A stretch of DNA of 38,066 nt from Akkermansia muciniphila (lineage in GTDB: Bacteria; Verrucomicrobiota; Verrucomicrobiia; Verrucomicrobiales; Akkermansiaceae). Positions 24,862 through 32,633 of the stretch are shown here, piece after piece; position 1 is the first letter of the stretch; the number at the start of each line of letters is the position of its first letter. The stretch is taken from the NCBI GenBank assembly GCA_945873305.1, contig CAMCCX010000021.1:1-38066 (forward strand). Direction: 5' to 3'. Under the pieces are notes generated by a model. It was not told the DNA's origin, did not search any database, and saw nothing but the letters and a program-made list of their open reading frames with translations. The translations under genes were made by a program, and so were the position numbers.

Positions 24862-26130
24862 ATGATGACCGCCATGAGCGAGTGGAATTTCATGGCGATA
24901 ATCATCCTGGTGGGGCTTTTCATGCTTTGGAAGCTGGAGTTCGCCGCGACCCTGCTCAATTTGAAAGCCTTCCCCGATGCGGTGCCAAAGGTGCTGGAAG
25001 GCCTGATGGATGGCGAAAAACTCGACAAGGCGCGTTCCTATCTGGTGGCGAACGCGCGCTTCGGCATCCTCCAATCCACCGTCTCGCTGGTCGTCCTGCT
25101 GGTGTTCTGGACGATGGGCGGCTTCGGCTGGCTGGATGCGCTGGCGCGGTCGTTCGCACCATCGACGGTGGTGGCGGGCCTGATTTTCCTGTCGCTGCTG
25201 ATGCTCGGGCAGGGCGTGATTTCACTGCCGTTTTCGGTGTATGACACCTTCGTCATCGAGCAGAAATTCGGCTTCAACCGCGCCACGCCCGCCACCTTCA
25301 TCCTGGACCGGCTCAAGGGCCTGGTGCTCGGCGCGGTCATCGGCCTGCCGTTGGCGGCGGCGGTTTTGTGGATTTTCGGCAACGTCGAAAACGCCTGGCT
25401 GTGGGCATGGGCGGTGTTGACCGGCTTCCAACTGATCCTCACCTACCTCGCGCCGTCGCTCATCATGCCGCTGTTCAACAAATTCACGCCGATGCCCGAG
25501 GGCGAGCTGAAGCAGGAAATCGAAGCGCTCGGCGTGAAATGCGGCTTCCCGCTCTCCGGCGTGTTCGTGATGGACGGCTCGAAGCGCTCGACCAAGGCGA
25601 ACGCGTTCTTCACCGGCCTCGGCAAGCGCAAGAAAATCGCGCTCTTCGACACGCTCGTCGAGAAAAGCAGCACCCCGGAACTGCTCGGCGTGCTCGCCCA
25701 TGAGATCGGCCATTTCCGCTGCGGCCACATCAAGCAGCGGCTCGCCGTGGGCATCCTCCAGACGGCGGTGATTTTCTATCTGCTCGGCCTCGCCACCGAC
25801 CCGGACGGCAAGTTCGCCCGCCTGTTATTCGACGCGTTCGGGGTGAGGGAAATTTCCCCGCACGTCGGGCTGGTGCTTTTCAGCATCCTGCTGGAGCCGG
25901 TGAGCAAAGCGCTCGGCGTGCTGGCCCACGCCTGGTCGCGCCGCCACGAATTCGAGGCCGACGCCTACGCCGCCAAAGTCACCGGTAACGGCGCGGCGCT
26001 CGGCGAGGCGTTGAAAAAAATGACCAGCGACCACCTTTCCCACCCGTCTCCCGCCGCGCTGCGCGTCTGGCTGGATTATTCGCATCCGCCGCTGGCCCGG
26101 CGGCTCGAAGCGCTGCGGAATGCGAACTGA
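24862..26130 (+). CDS. M48 family (Ste24-type) zinc metalloprotease
   Basis: A 422-residue integral membrane protease. About six hydrophobic segments flank the active site HEIGH (280-284) and the third ligand in EFEAD (363-367). The long N-terminal membrane part, the conserved GLVLGAVIGLPLAAAVLW region and NAFFTGLGKRKKIALFDTL before the zinc motif are those of Ste24/CAAX prenyl protease 1 homologues. Bacterial members probably degrade damaged or misfolded membrane proteins, since prenylated substrates are absent. A GGGAG motif nine bases before the ATG is one of the few Shine-Dalgarno-like sites in the window. A repeat element lies on each side of the gene. Confidence 0.94.
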   Translation: MMTAMSEWNFMAIIILVGLFMLWKLEFAATLLNLKAFPDAVPKVLEGLMDGEKLDKARSYLVANARFGILQSTVSLVVLLVFWTMGGFGWLDALARSFAPSTVVAGLIFLSLLMLGQGVISLPFSVYDTFVIEQKFGFNRATPATFILDRLKGLVLGAVIGLPLAAAVLWIFGNVENAWLWAWAVLTGFQLILTYLAPSLIMPLFNKFTPMPEGELKQEIEALGVKCGFPLSGVFVMDGSKRSTKANAFFTGLGKRKKIALFDTLVEKSSTPELLGVLAHEIGHFRCGHIKQRLAVGILQTAVIFYLLGLATDPDGKFARLLFDAFGVREISPHVGLVLFSILLEPVSKALGVLAHAWSRRHEFEADAYAAKVTGNGAALGEALKKMTSDHLSHPSPAALRVWLDYSHPPLARRLEALRNAN

Positions 26131-26143
26131 GCCGCGGCTCTTC

Positions 26144-26250
26144 AAGGAAGGGCGGTATCCGACCGCCCATGTCCATGAGAGGGCAATGAAAAGCGATTCT
26201 CTCAGCTCATTGGCTTTCCATGGACCCGGCGGTCGGATACCGCCGCTCCA
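26144..26250. repeat. dispersed palindromic repeat, copy C (best preserved)
   Basis: The left arm AAGGAAGGGCGGTATCCG plus ACCGCCC and the right arm GGCGGTCGGATACCGCC plus GCTCC form a long inverted repeat around a centre holding GCGATTCTCTCAGCTCATTG. The right 44 bases lie inside the 3' end of the ABC ATPase gene and supply its stop codon. Confidence 0.9.
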
Positions 26251-26920
26251 TGGGTTCGTGGATCGCGCCGTCCTTGATGATGAGCGTGCGGTCGCCGATT
26301 TTGGCTAAATTCTGATCATGGGTGACGACCACGAGGGTGACGCCGTGCTCGCTGGCGAGGTCGAGCAGGATGCCCATGATTTCCGCGCTGTTGCGGGAGT
26401 CGAGGTTGCCCGTCGGCTCGTCGGCGAAGAGGACTTTGGGCTCGTTGACGATGGCGCGGGCGATGGCGACGCGCTGCTGCTCGCCGCCGGAAAGCTCGGC
26501 CGGCAGGTGGTCGGTGCGGTCGGCGAGGCCGACGCGGGCGAGCGCCTTGAGCGCGAGCTCGGTGCTGTCCTTGCCGGAAATCGCGCCGGGCACGGCGACG
26601 TTTTCCAGCGCGGTGAGTTCCGGCAAGAGGTGGTAATTTTGGAACACGTAGCCGATCCGCTGGTTGCGGAAACTTGCCTGGGCGCGGCGGCCGAGGGCGT
26701 AGATGTCGGTGCCGTCGATGTGGACGCTGCCTTTTTCCGGGTGCTCGAGTCCGGCGAGCGTGTAGAGCAGGGTGGTTTTACCCGCGCCGCTGGGGCCGCA
26801 GAGGAAAACCTTCTCGCCGCGGTGGATTTGGAGGTCGATCCCGTGGAGCACTTCGATGGATTTCCGCCCGATCCGGTAGCTGCGGTGAAGGTCGGTTGTT
26901 TGAATCATCACGTCGCTCAT
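26207..26920 (-). CDS. LolD-like ABC transporter ATP-binding protein
   Basis: A 237-residue ATPase with Walker A GPSGAGKT (42-49), Q-loop VFQNYHLLPELTALENV, signature LSGGEQQR (143-150), Walker B VLFADEP (from 163), and the H-loop histidine at 201. The DEPTGNLDSRNS segment places it in the MacB/LolD/FtsE group, which drives lipoprotein release, macrolide export or similar membrane extraction with a FtsX-like permease; no permease is adjacent. The last 14 residues (MERRYPTAGSMESQ, 224-237) are encoded by the right half of a dispersed repeat and are not part of the normal fold. The end at HEP before them is where homologues would be expected to stop. Confidence 0.92.
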   Translation of the reverse strand: MSDVMIQTTDLHRSYRIGRKSIEVLHGIDLQIHRGEKVFLCGPSGAGKTTLLYTLAGLEHPEKGSVHIDGTDIYALGRRAQASFRNQRIGYVFQNYHLLPELTALENVAVPGAISGKDSTELALKALARVGLADRTDHLPAELSGGEQQRVAIARAIVNEPKVLFADEPTGNLDSRNSAEIMGILLDLASEHGVTLVVVTHDQNLAKIGDRTLIIKDGAIHEPMERRYPTAGSMESQ

Positions 26921-27101
26921 GCCGGAGGTTGTGCCATCCCGTTGGCCCGCGCAAGCGCCGGAACGTCATTCGGGCTGGCGTTCCGGCCGGGATTCCGCCA
27001 CGGTCCGCCCGCTGACGAAAAAATTTCCGGTTTTTTCACCTAAATCCGTGCGCGGCAGCAATCCTGCTCTAGAGATACCAAGTTTTTCACCTATTCTCAC
27101 C

Positions 27102-27962
27102 ATGGCTTACGATTCTGACAGCAGCATGAAACTCTATTTGCGGGAAATTTCCAGGACCCCGCTTCTCACCGTCGAGGAGGAAAACGCCCTCGCCGAGCGG
27201 ATCAAAATGGGGGACGACGAGGCCCGCACCCACATGATCAAGGCGAACCTGCGGCTGGTGGTGAAGATCGCCCACGATTACTCCGGCTATGGTTTGTCGC
27301 TGAGCGATCTGGTTTCGGAAGGCAACATCGGCCTGATGAACGCCGTCGAGCGGTTCGACCCGGAAAAAGGCGGCAAACTTTCGACTTACGGCGCATGGTG
27401 GATCAAGCAATCGATCAAACGCGCGCTGGCCAACCAGTCCAAGACCATCCGCCTGCCGATCCACATGGTGGACAAAATCGCCCGGATGCGGCGGATCTCC
27501 TCCACCCTCGCCGAATCCCTCGGCCGCGAACCGACCGATGACGAGCTGGCCTCGGAGCTCGGCCTGCCGCGCCAGAAGATCGCGATGCTCAAGCAAGCCG
27601 CGCAACGTCCGGCCTCGCTGGATGCGCCGGTGAATGAAGGCGAAGCCACCGAATACGGTGAAATCATCAGCGACGAGTCCGCCTCCGATCCGCTGGAACT
27701 CCTCACCGACAAGAATCTGCACGCCGAGATCGGCGGGCTGCTTTCCATCCTCAACGAGCGCGAGCGGCGGATTATCGACGAGCGGTTCGGCCTCAGCGGG
27801 CTCAAGCCGATGCTATTGGAGGACGTGGGCCGCGAGTTCGGAGTGTCCCGCGAGCGGATCCGGCAGTTGCAGAACTCGGCGCTGGCGAAGATGCGCAAGG
27901 CTCTGATGAAGAAGGACAAGCCCGCGCTACAGCCGTTTAACCCGGGGATGGCCGGGGCCTGA
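27102..27962 (+). CDS. alternative sigma-70 family factor (RpoS-like, group 2)
   Basis: A 286-residue sigma factor. Region 1.2 (SMKLYLREISRTPLLTVEEE) opens the protein, with no region 1.1 and no long insert, unlike the rpoD about 10 kb upstream. Region 2 holds LRLVVKIAHDYSGYGLSLSD and KLSTYGAWWIKQSIKRALAN; region 3 is REPTDDELASELGLPRQ; region 4.2 is VSRERIRQLQNSALAKMRKA. The lack of region 1.1 and the WIKQS variant suggest a group 2/RpoS-like stress or stationary-phase factor; this is inference. Two copies of TTTTTCACCTA lie upstream (27031 and 27083). A hairpin of the AGA-loop family follows the stop. Confidence 0.93.
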   Translation: MAYDSDSSMKLYLREISRTPLLTVEEENALAERIKMGDDEARTHMIKANLRLVVKIAHDYSGYGLSLSDLVSEGNIGLMNAVERFDPEKGGKLSTYGAWWIKQSIKRALANQSKTIRLPIHMVDKIARMRRISSTLAESLGREPTDDELASELGLPRQKIAMLKQAAQRPASLDAPVNEGEATEYGEIISDESASDPLELLTDKNLHAEIGGLLSILNERERRIIDERFGLSGLKPMLLEDVGREFGVSRERIRQLQNSALAKMRKALMKKDKPALQPFNPGMAGA

Positions 27963-27970
27963 GGCGACGC

Positions 27971-27991
27971 TCCCGGCTGAGACAGCTGGGA
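27971..27991. terminator. AGA-triloop hairpin between convergent genes
   Basis: The arms TCCCGGCTG and CAGCTGGGA, with one G-T pair, surround AGA. It sits eight bases after the sigma factor stop, in the 45-base gap to the convergent SYLF gene. It shares the core CGGCTGAGACAGC with the hairpin at 19213 read on the other strand. Confidence 0.55.
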
Positions 27992-28007
27992 CACGTTCTT
28001 CAGGGCA

Positions 28008-28589
28008 TTAGGGTTGCGGACGGATGCGGGTGATTTTCGAGCCTTGCAGGCCGAGTCCGCCCATCAGGCCGCGCTGGTCGAAGAAGAAGGCATACATGTT
28101 CTTGTCGAGCGTGGTGGTGGTGAGCGAGGTGGCCATTCCCTTGTCGACGATGACGAGGCTCGGGCTGCTGCCGATTTCCCAACCGCCGCTGCGGTTGATG
28201 CTGCGATAGGCGGCGTCATTCATGAAAAACAGGGCGTAGCCGAATTCCTGCACGCCGGCCTGAAGGCCGTAAGACGCGGCGGTTGTTTGGTAGAAACCGC
28301 TGATTTCGCCGGTGTCGCGGATCATCGCGCCATTGCCGGCCTGGGCGCCGACGATGAGCCCGCCTTTGACGACGGATGGAAACACGAGCACGCCCTTGGC
28401 CTGCTTGCCGATGGCTCGGGCGGCCGGGTTTTGGGCGTAGAGGGATTTCAGCGCGGCACGGGAGTCGCGGGAAATCTTGGAGGCGCTGGAAGTGGCGGCG
28501 TTCGCCTGGGTGATGGGATCGGTGGTGCAGCTAGGAAGGGCGGCGACGGCGGCGGAAGCGATGCAGAGGGCGATGAGGCGGGGGTTCAT
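28008..28589 (-). CDS. SYLF (YSC84-like) domain lipoprotein
   Basis: A 193-residue secreted protein. The signal peptide ends in a lipobox-like LPSC, so it is probably a lipoprotein with the lipidated Cys at about residue 21. The mature part is the SYLF/YSC84 lipid-binding domain: AKGVLVFPSVVKGGLIVGAQ, then SYGLQAGVQEFGYALFFMND and a closing GLMGGLGLQGSKITRI. Eukaryotic relatives bind phosphoinositides; the bacterial role is unknown but membrane-associated. It starts five bases after the alpha/beta-hydrolase stop, so the two lipoproteins are almost certainly one operon. Confidence 0.9.
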   Translation of the reverse strand: MNPRLIALCIASAAVAALPSCTTDPITQANAATSSASKISRDSRAALKSLYAQNPAARAIGKQAKGVLVFPSVVKGGLIVGAQAGNGAMIRDTGEISGFYQTTAASYGLQAGVQEFGYALFFMNDAAYRSINRSGGWEIGSSPSLVIVDKGMATSLTTTTLDKNMYAFFFDQRGLMGGLGLQGSKITRIRPQP

Positions 28590-28594
28590 GATGG

Positions 28595-30178
28595 TTAGTT
28601 TTGGTGGAGATGGAGGTGGAGAATGCGGCGGAGTTCGTCGAGGGTTTCCGGGAGTTCGCAGGCGCCGTGGGGGCCGGGCACGATTTTCTCGGACTTCCCG
28701 CCTTTGAGATGAGAACTCCAGTAAGGCACGATGCCGTCGGAACTGTTCGGCGTGTTGCCCTTGCCCTCGTCGCCGGCGATGGTGTGGTAGTTGGCTTGGA
28801 TGGGAATCGAGTCGAGGATTTTGAGGGTGGGATTCTTCGGCGAAAGTCCGGTCACGCTGGTAGGCATGCGGCCGGGTTCGCCGGTGAGAACGCCTATCGC
28901 CCCCATCGAGCTGGTGAGGGTGGAGGTGAGATCGAGGGGCAGCGAGATCAAGCGCATGCCGATTTCCCCGACTTTGCCGAGGGCCAGCTCACTGCCGCGG
29001 TGGGGCGTGCAGATGAAAATGATGCGGTCCACTTTCGGGTTCGCTTGGAAGACGGTGGAACGGTCGATCACGTCGCCCTTTTTGACATTGGCGAAGAATT
29101 TCGCGGCGTTGTCCTCACCGAGGATATTCCACGACTCGCGGGTCACGGTGGCGGCCTGCATGCGGGAAACGAGCCCGCCCATGCTGTGGCCGACGAGCAC
29201 GTAATCCGGGCAGTTTGGATAGAGTTCGCGGACTTTCGCGAGCTCCTCGCGAAACCGCATCGCCGAGTAGGCCGGCGGATTGCCGGTGGGGTAACCGAAA
29301 ACCCAGCACTGGTAGCGGCCGCGCAGTTCGGGGTCGGTTTCGAGCTCGTTGATCACGTTGCGCCACATCCGCGGGGTGGAAATAAGGCCGTGTACGAAGA
29401 TCAGCGGGATGCGGTCCGGATCATAGGGCTGGAGCATGTAGAGGCCGGTGGTTTTCATGTATTTGTCCACGCGGATCGCGCCCATGATGCCGTTCCAGTA
29501 TTCCGATCGCTGCGGGTAATAGGCCAGCGGCGCGGAGAAATCGGCCTCCAAGGTGCGCGTCACGCCGGAGATTGGAAACTTCGGTTTCTCCGTGGGATCG
29601 ATGAGCGTCAAGGTCACGTCGCGGCCTTTGAATTCGAGGGTGGCGGTGACCGGTGCGGTCACGCCGACCAACGGCGAGAAGTGCTCCAGCGGATCGGCCT
29701 TGCGAACTCCGACGAGCGCGCCGCCGATGCCGGACTGGAGATTCCGGCGATGCAGGTTTTTCTGCGCAACCTCGGCGGCGGCAGTGAAGGAAGTGAAGTA
29801 AGCGGGATCCCACACGCCATCGCGCCTGGGTCCGGCGAAGCGGAGGGAATAAGCGCCGCCGCCGGCGGCGATGGTCTGGGGACGGTTCCAATTCCGGCCG
29901 CCGTCGGACTCGCGCAGCAGGATGGTGAGGTCCGCCGCCGCTTTGTTATAAATTTGCCGGGCGGCCTCGCCGGAGGTCGGGGAAGCCAGCAGGGCACTCG
30001 CTTCACGGGCGGATTCCAGATAGAGAGCGGCGCGTTCCGCGGCGGGGAGCGTCTTTTGGGAAGCCGCCTTCAGGTGGACCGCGGCGGCGCGGTGCTCGCC
30101 CTCCGCGGATGGCAGGCTGGTGACACAAGCGGTGAGACCGAGTGTGAGGACGAAAGGCAGAAGGTGGGCGATTTTCAT
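28595..30178 (-). CDS. alpha/beta-hydrolase fold lipoprotein (lipase/esterase-like)
   Basis: A 527-residue exported protein. The N-terminus MKIAHLLPFVLTLGLTACVT is a lipoprotein signal with lipobox LTAC, which sets the start at 30178. Residues to about 260 form an N-terminal part rich in helices and strands (SPLVGVTAPVTATLEFKGRD). The hydrolase domain has the oxyanion segment PLIFVHGLISTPRMWRNV, the nucleophile elbow VLVGHSMGGLVSRM, and a C-terminal catalytic His candidate in VPGPHGACELPET. Bacterial proteins of this layout are predicted outer-membrane esterases; the substrate is unknown. It leads a two-gene lipoprotein operon with the SYLF gene. Confidence 0.85.
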   Translation of the reverse strand: MKIAHLLPFVLTLGLTACVTSLPSAEGEHRAAAVHLKAASQKTLPAAERAALYLESAREASALLASPTSGEAARQIYNKAAADLTILLRESDGGRNWNRPQTIAAGGGAYSLRFAGPRRDGVWDPAYFTSFTAAAEVAQKNLHRRNLQSGIGGALVGVRKADPLEHFSPLVGVTAPVTATLEFKGRDVTLTLIDPTEKPKFPISGVTRTLEADFSAPLAYYPQRSEYWNGIMGAIRVDKYMKTTGLYMLQPYDPDRIPLIFVHGLISTPRMWRNVINELETDPELRGRYQCWVFGYPTGNPPAYSAMRFREELAKVRELYPNCPDYVLVGHSMGGLVSRMQAATVTRESWNILGEDNAAKFFANVKKGDVIDRSTVFQANPKVDRIIFICTPHRGSELALGKVGEIGMRLISLPLDLTSTLTSSMGAIGVLTGEPGRMPTSVTGLSPKNPTLKILDSIPIQANYHTIAGDEGKGNTPNSSDGIVPYWSSHLKGGKSEKIVPGPHGACELPETLDELRRILHLHLHQN

Positions 30179-30282
30179 GAGCAAGTTCCCGGGGCGCGGC
30201 GGAATTTGGTACGTCCAAATGAGTGGCTTTTCAAAACTTTTTATTCGAACCCGCGCCAACCGTCCGTGGGGCGAGTGCCAAG

Positions 30283-30313
30283 AAAAAGGCCGCCCGGAGC
30301 GATCCGGACGGCC
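30283..30313 (-). terminator. rho-independent terminator of the beta-barrel gene
   Basis: On the reverse strand the arms GGCCGTCCGGA and TCCGGGCGGCC, with one mismatch, surround a four-base loop and are followed by TTTTT. It lies 30 bases beyond the stop of the beta-barrel gene and upstream of the hydrolase lipoprotein, so the two are separate transcripts. Confidence 0.85.
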
Positions 30314-30342
30314 AAGCGGTTGAAAACCTGAGCAACAGGGAA

Positions 30343-31035
30343 TTAGAAATTCACGCGGGCACCGATTTCCCAAGCGAACTCGTCGTCGAGTTCGAGTGAG
30401 GAATCGCCGAAATCCAGACTGTCGAGGTAGAGCCAGCGGGCGCCGCCGAACATCTCGAATTTCTCAGTGAAGTTATAGACGAGGCCCGCCGACGCTTGGG
30501 CGTAGAAGCCGCCGTCCGTGTCCGATACATCCAGGACATCCGAGTCCGTGAAGGCGTATCCAAGGCCCGCGCCCAGATAGAGTCCCAAGCCGCCGATCAG
30601 ATTGCGCTCCATTCCCAAGTTCACGGTCACCGGGACGATGTCGATGTCGGCATTGAGATCACCGAGGAGCTCGGCGATTTGCGGATCGCCGTCGAAGCTC
30701 ACGTCCGTGTCGCCGTCGAGGTAAGCCACTTCGAGGTAGGCGGTGGTGTTGAAGCCGTAAAAGCCATCCCCGAAATTTCGACCCAGATGCAGCGAGTACA
30801 TGTCGAAGTCGAACCCATCAAAATCGAAGTCGCTGGAATCCGCGTCCTCACCGATGGAGAAACCGTCACCGATGGTGCCGCCGACCTCGCTGAGACGACC
30901 GTAGCTGACACCGAAAAACCAGTCGCCGCCCATGACAGGCGGGTTGGCAGGTGGCGAGCGGGTTTCGGTGGTAGCGGTCCCGGCAAAGGCGGAGGCAGTC
31001 AAAGTGACTGCGAGCATGATTTGATGGAATTTCAT
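30343..31035 (-). CDS. outer-membrane beta-barrel protein
   Basis: A 230-residue protein with a signal peptide (MKFHQIMLAVTLTASAFA) and a mature part of alternating hydrophobic strands (GLYLGAGLGYAFTDSDVL, GGFYAQASAGLVYNFTEKFE), ending in IGARVNF with the C-terminal Phe typical of BAM-inserted barrels. Acidic loops are marked (DADSSDFDFDGFDFD). The length suits an eight-stranded OmpA/OmpW-like porin or attachment protein. Function cannot be told. It diverges from the metallophosphoesterase gene and has its own terminator. Confidence 0.82.
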   Translation of the reverse strand: MKFHQIMLAVTLTASAFAGTATTETRSPPANPPVMGGDWFFGVSYGRLSEVGGTIGDGFSIGEDADSSDFDFDGFDFDMYSLHLGRNFGDGFYGFNTTAYLEVAYLDGDTDVSFDGDPQIAELLGDLNADIDIVPVTVNLGMERNLIGGLGLYLGAGLGYAFTDSDVLDVSDTDGGFYAQASAGLVYNFTEKFEMFGGARWLYLDSLDFGDSSLELDDEFAWEIGARVNF

Positions 31036-31146
31036 GGTCGTGTGTATTGGTTAGTGGTCTGCAAGTCCGTGGACGTCATTCGTCCAGAGGGGTCACAGTA
31101 GCCTGCCCGGAAGCTCGGCGAAAGATGCTTCGCTATTCAAAAAACG

Positions 31147-31188
31147 AAAAACGCGCCAACGGGTCCGAGAGGTCGGCGCGGATTTTTT
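31147..31188 (+). terminator. terminator-like hairpin in the leader of the metallophosphoesterase gene
   Basis: The arms CGCGCC (31152-31157) and GGCGCG (31175-31180) enclose a partly paired interior. T6 follows on the forward strand (31183-31188), and TTTTTCGTTTTTT follows on the reverse strand. No gene ends here on either strand: the flanking genes diverge. The hairpin lies 62 bases before the ATG of the forward gene, so it may be an attenuator, or the end of a short unannotated RNA. Confidence 0.65.
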
Positions 31189-31249
31189 CCCGTTGCGCTT
31201 GGCGGATTCCGCCTCAAAATCAGGTGTCCCGCCCGGCGGGCTGCATTCC

Positions 31250-32419
31250 ATGCCTGTCGTTTTCTTCATCATTTTTGGAATCCCGCTGCTGTCGCTGGCG
31301 TGGTGGATCTGGGCGGATCGGCGCTTGCAGCGCTTGGGCGCGGGCCGCGCTGCCAGACTGGCTTTGTCCGTTGCGGTGCTGCTGGTTTTGGGCGGCTTTG
31401 TGTGGGTGATTTGCGCGCGGCGGGACGTCGTGACGATGCCGATCCCCGCACCGCTTTACTCGCTGGTCCTGCTGTGGGGCTTGATTTTCCTGCCGATGCT
31501 GGGCTTGCCGAGCATGATGGGTTGGTCGCTGTGGTCGCTCGGGCGGCGCTTGACCCGGAAAAATCCCGCGGCCGTGACGACGGGCCGGAACTGGACGCGG
31601 CGCGAGTGGCTCGGCGCGGCGGCGGTGAGCATGCCGGTGATGGCGACCTTCGGCACGACGGCTTACGGGATTCCGCAAATGACGCGGTTTCGGATCCGGG
31701 AACTGACGGTTTCGCTCAAGGATTTGCCGCAAGCGCTCGACGGCATGCGGATCGCGCACGTGACGGACACCCACGTCGGCAAGTTCACCCGCGGCCGGGT
31801 GCTGGATGAAATCGTGGCCGCGACCAACCGACTGGAGGCGGATTTGGTCCTGTTCACCGGCGACTTGATCGACAACACGATCCGCGACCTGCCCGACGGC
31901 GTGCGAATGCTCCAACAGATGCGGGCGAAGTCGGGCGTGTTCGTGGTGGAGGGAAACCACGACCTGTTCGACGATCCGAGGGAATTTGTGAGAGGCCTGC
32001 GGGACGGCGGCATCGCGCTGCTCCGGAACCAGGCGGCGACGGTGGAAGTGCGGGGCGAGGCGGTGCAGATTCTCGGGATTATTTGGAATCGCAGTGAGCA
32101 GGAAATGGCCCTGAGCGTGGAAGCCGTGGCCGGCCTGCGCGACCCGGACGCGTTCCCGATCCTGCTGGCGCACCATCCGCACGCCTTCGAGCGCGCGGCC
32201 GAGCTCGGAATCCCGCTGACCTTGGCGGGCCACACTCACGGCGGGCAATTGATGCTCACGCCCGAACTCGGCGCGGGCTCGGCGATGTTCCGTTATTGGT
32301 CCGGACTCTATCAAAAAGCCGGACGCGCGATGGTGGTCAGCAACGGCACGGGCAATTGGTTTCCCGTGCGGGTGAACGCTCCGGCGGAGATCATCCACCT
32401 CACGCTGCGGCGGGCGTGA
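31250..32419 (+). CDS. membrane-anchored metallophosphoesterase (calcineurin-like)
   Basis: A 389-residue protein. Three N-terminal hydrophobic segments (about 4-20, 38-56, 68-90) anchor it; an RREWLGAAAV stretch at about 117 looks like a Tat signal but is internal. The catalytic domain has the binuclear metal motifs DxH (D173, H175 in VTDTHVGK), GDLID, GNHD and GHTHGG in the right order. The best-known relatives are YkuE-like phosphodiesterases that act outside the cytoplasmic membrane, some on UDP-diacylglucosamine. A decayed second copy of its 3' half lies about 2.2 kb downstream (34489-34598), part of a locus duplication. Confidence 0.92.
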   Translation: MPVVFFIIFGIPLLSLAWWIWADRRLQRLGAGRAARLALSVAVLLVLGGFVWVICARRDVVTMPIPAPLYSLVLLWGLIFLPMLGLPSMMGWSLWSLGRRLTRKNPAAVTTGRNWTRREWLGAAAVSMPVMATFGTTAYGIPQMTRFRIRELTVSLKDLPQALDGMRIAHVTDTHVGKFTRGRVLDEIVAATNRLEADLVLFTGDLIDNTIRDLPDGVRMLQQMRAKSGVFVVEGNHDLFDDPREFVRGLRDGGIALLRNQAATVEVRGEAVQILGIIWNRSEQEMALSVEAVAGLRDPDAFPILLAHHPHAFERAAELGIPLTLAGHTHGGQLMLTPELGAGSAMFRYWSGLYQKAGRAMVVSNGTGNWFPVRVNAPAEIIHLTLRRA

Positions 32420-32429
32420 CCCGCCAGAC

Positions 32430-32578
32430 TCGCAGCCAGGCGCGCCGGACCGCAAGCCGCCGCCACCGAGCCTTGATGTAACAATCCGTGCTTGATCCGT
32501 CGCTGCCCCGCACCGGCTATTTTCCGGCCCGCGGCATCGACGATGTCATGGCTGACGGGGTTTTCAAAGCAAGCGGCA
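32430..32578 (-). pseudogene. fragment of the lipoate-ligase-like gene
   Basis: This stretch matches the intact ligase gene at about 34725-34863 almost base for base, including the codons for CFENPVSHDIVDAAGRK and GQRRIKHGLLHQGSVAAAC. The start of the gene (beyond 32578) and about 120 bases near its 3' end are missing. It keeps the reading frame but cannot make an enzyme, because the N-terminal half of the domain is absent. It directly follows the stop of the metallophosphoesterase gene. Confidence 0.85.
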
Positions 32579-32633
32579 GGCGGCCCTGCAATGAGTATTG
32601 ACGCCGGATATCGGTTTGCACAGTTTCCGCGAC

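Noticed and set aside
28601-30331. 576-residue forward open frame opposite the hydrolase lipoprotein
   Set aside because: Antisense shadow; the reverse frame has a lipobox, GHSMGG and operon spacing, while the forward one has no recognisable feature.
31593-31680. Tat signal peptide as the start of the metallophosphoesterase
   Set aside because: The RREWLGAAAV stretch is preceded in frame by three good membrane segments starting at 31250, so the longer protein is more likely, although a shorter form cannot be excluded.
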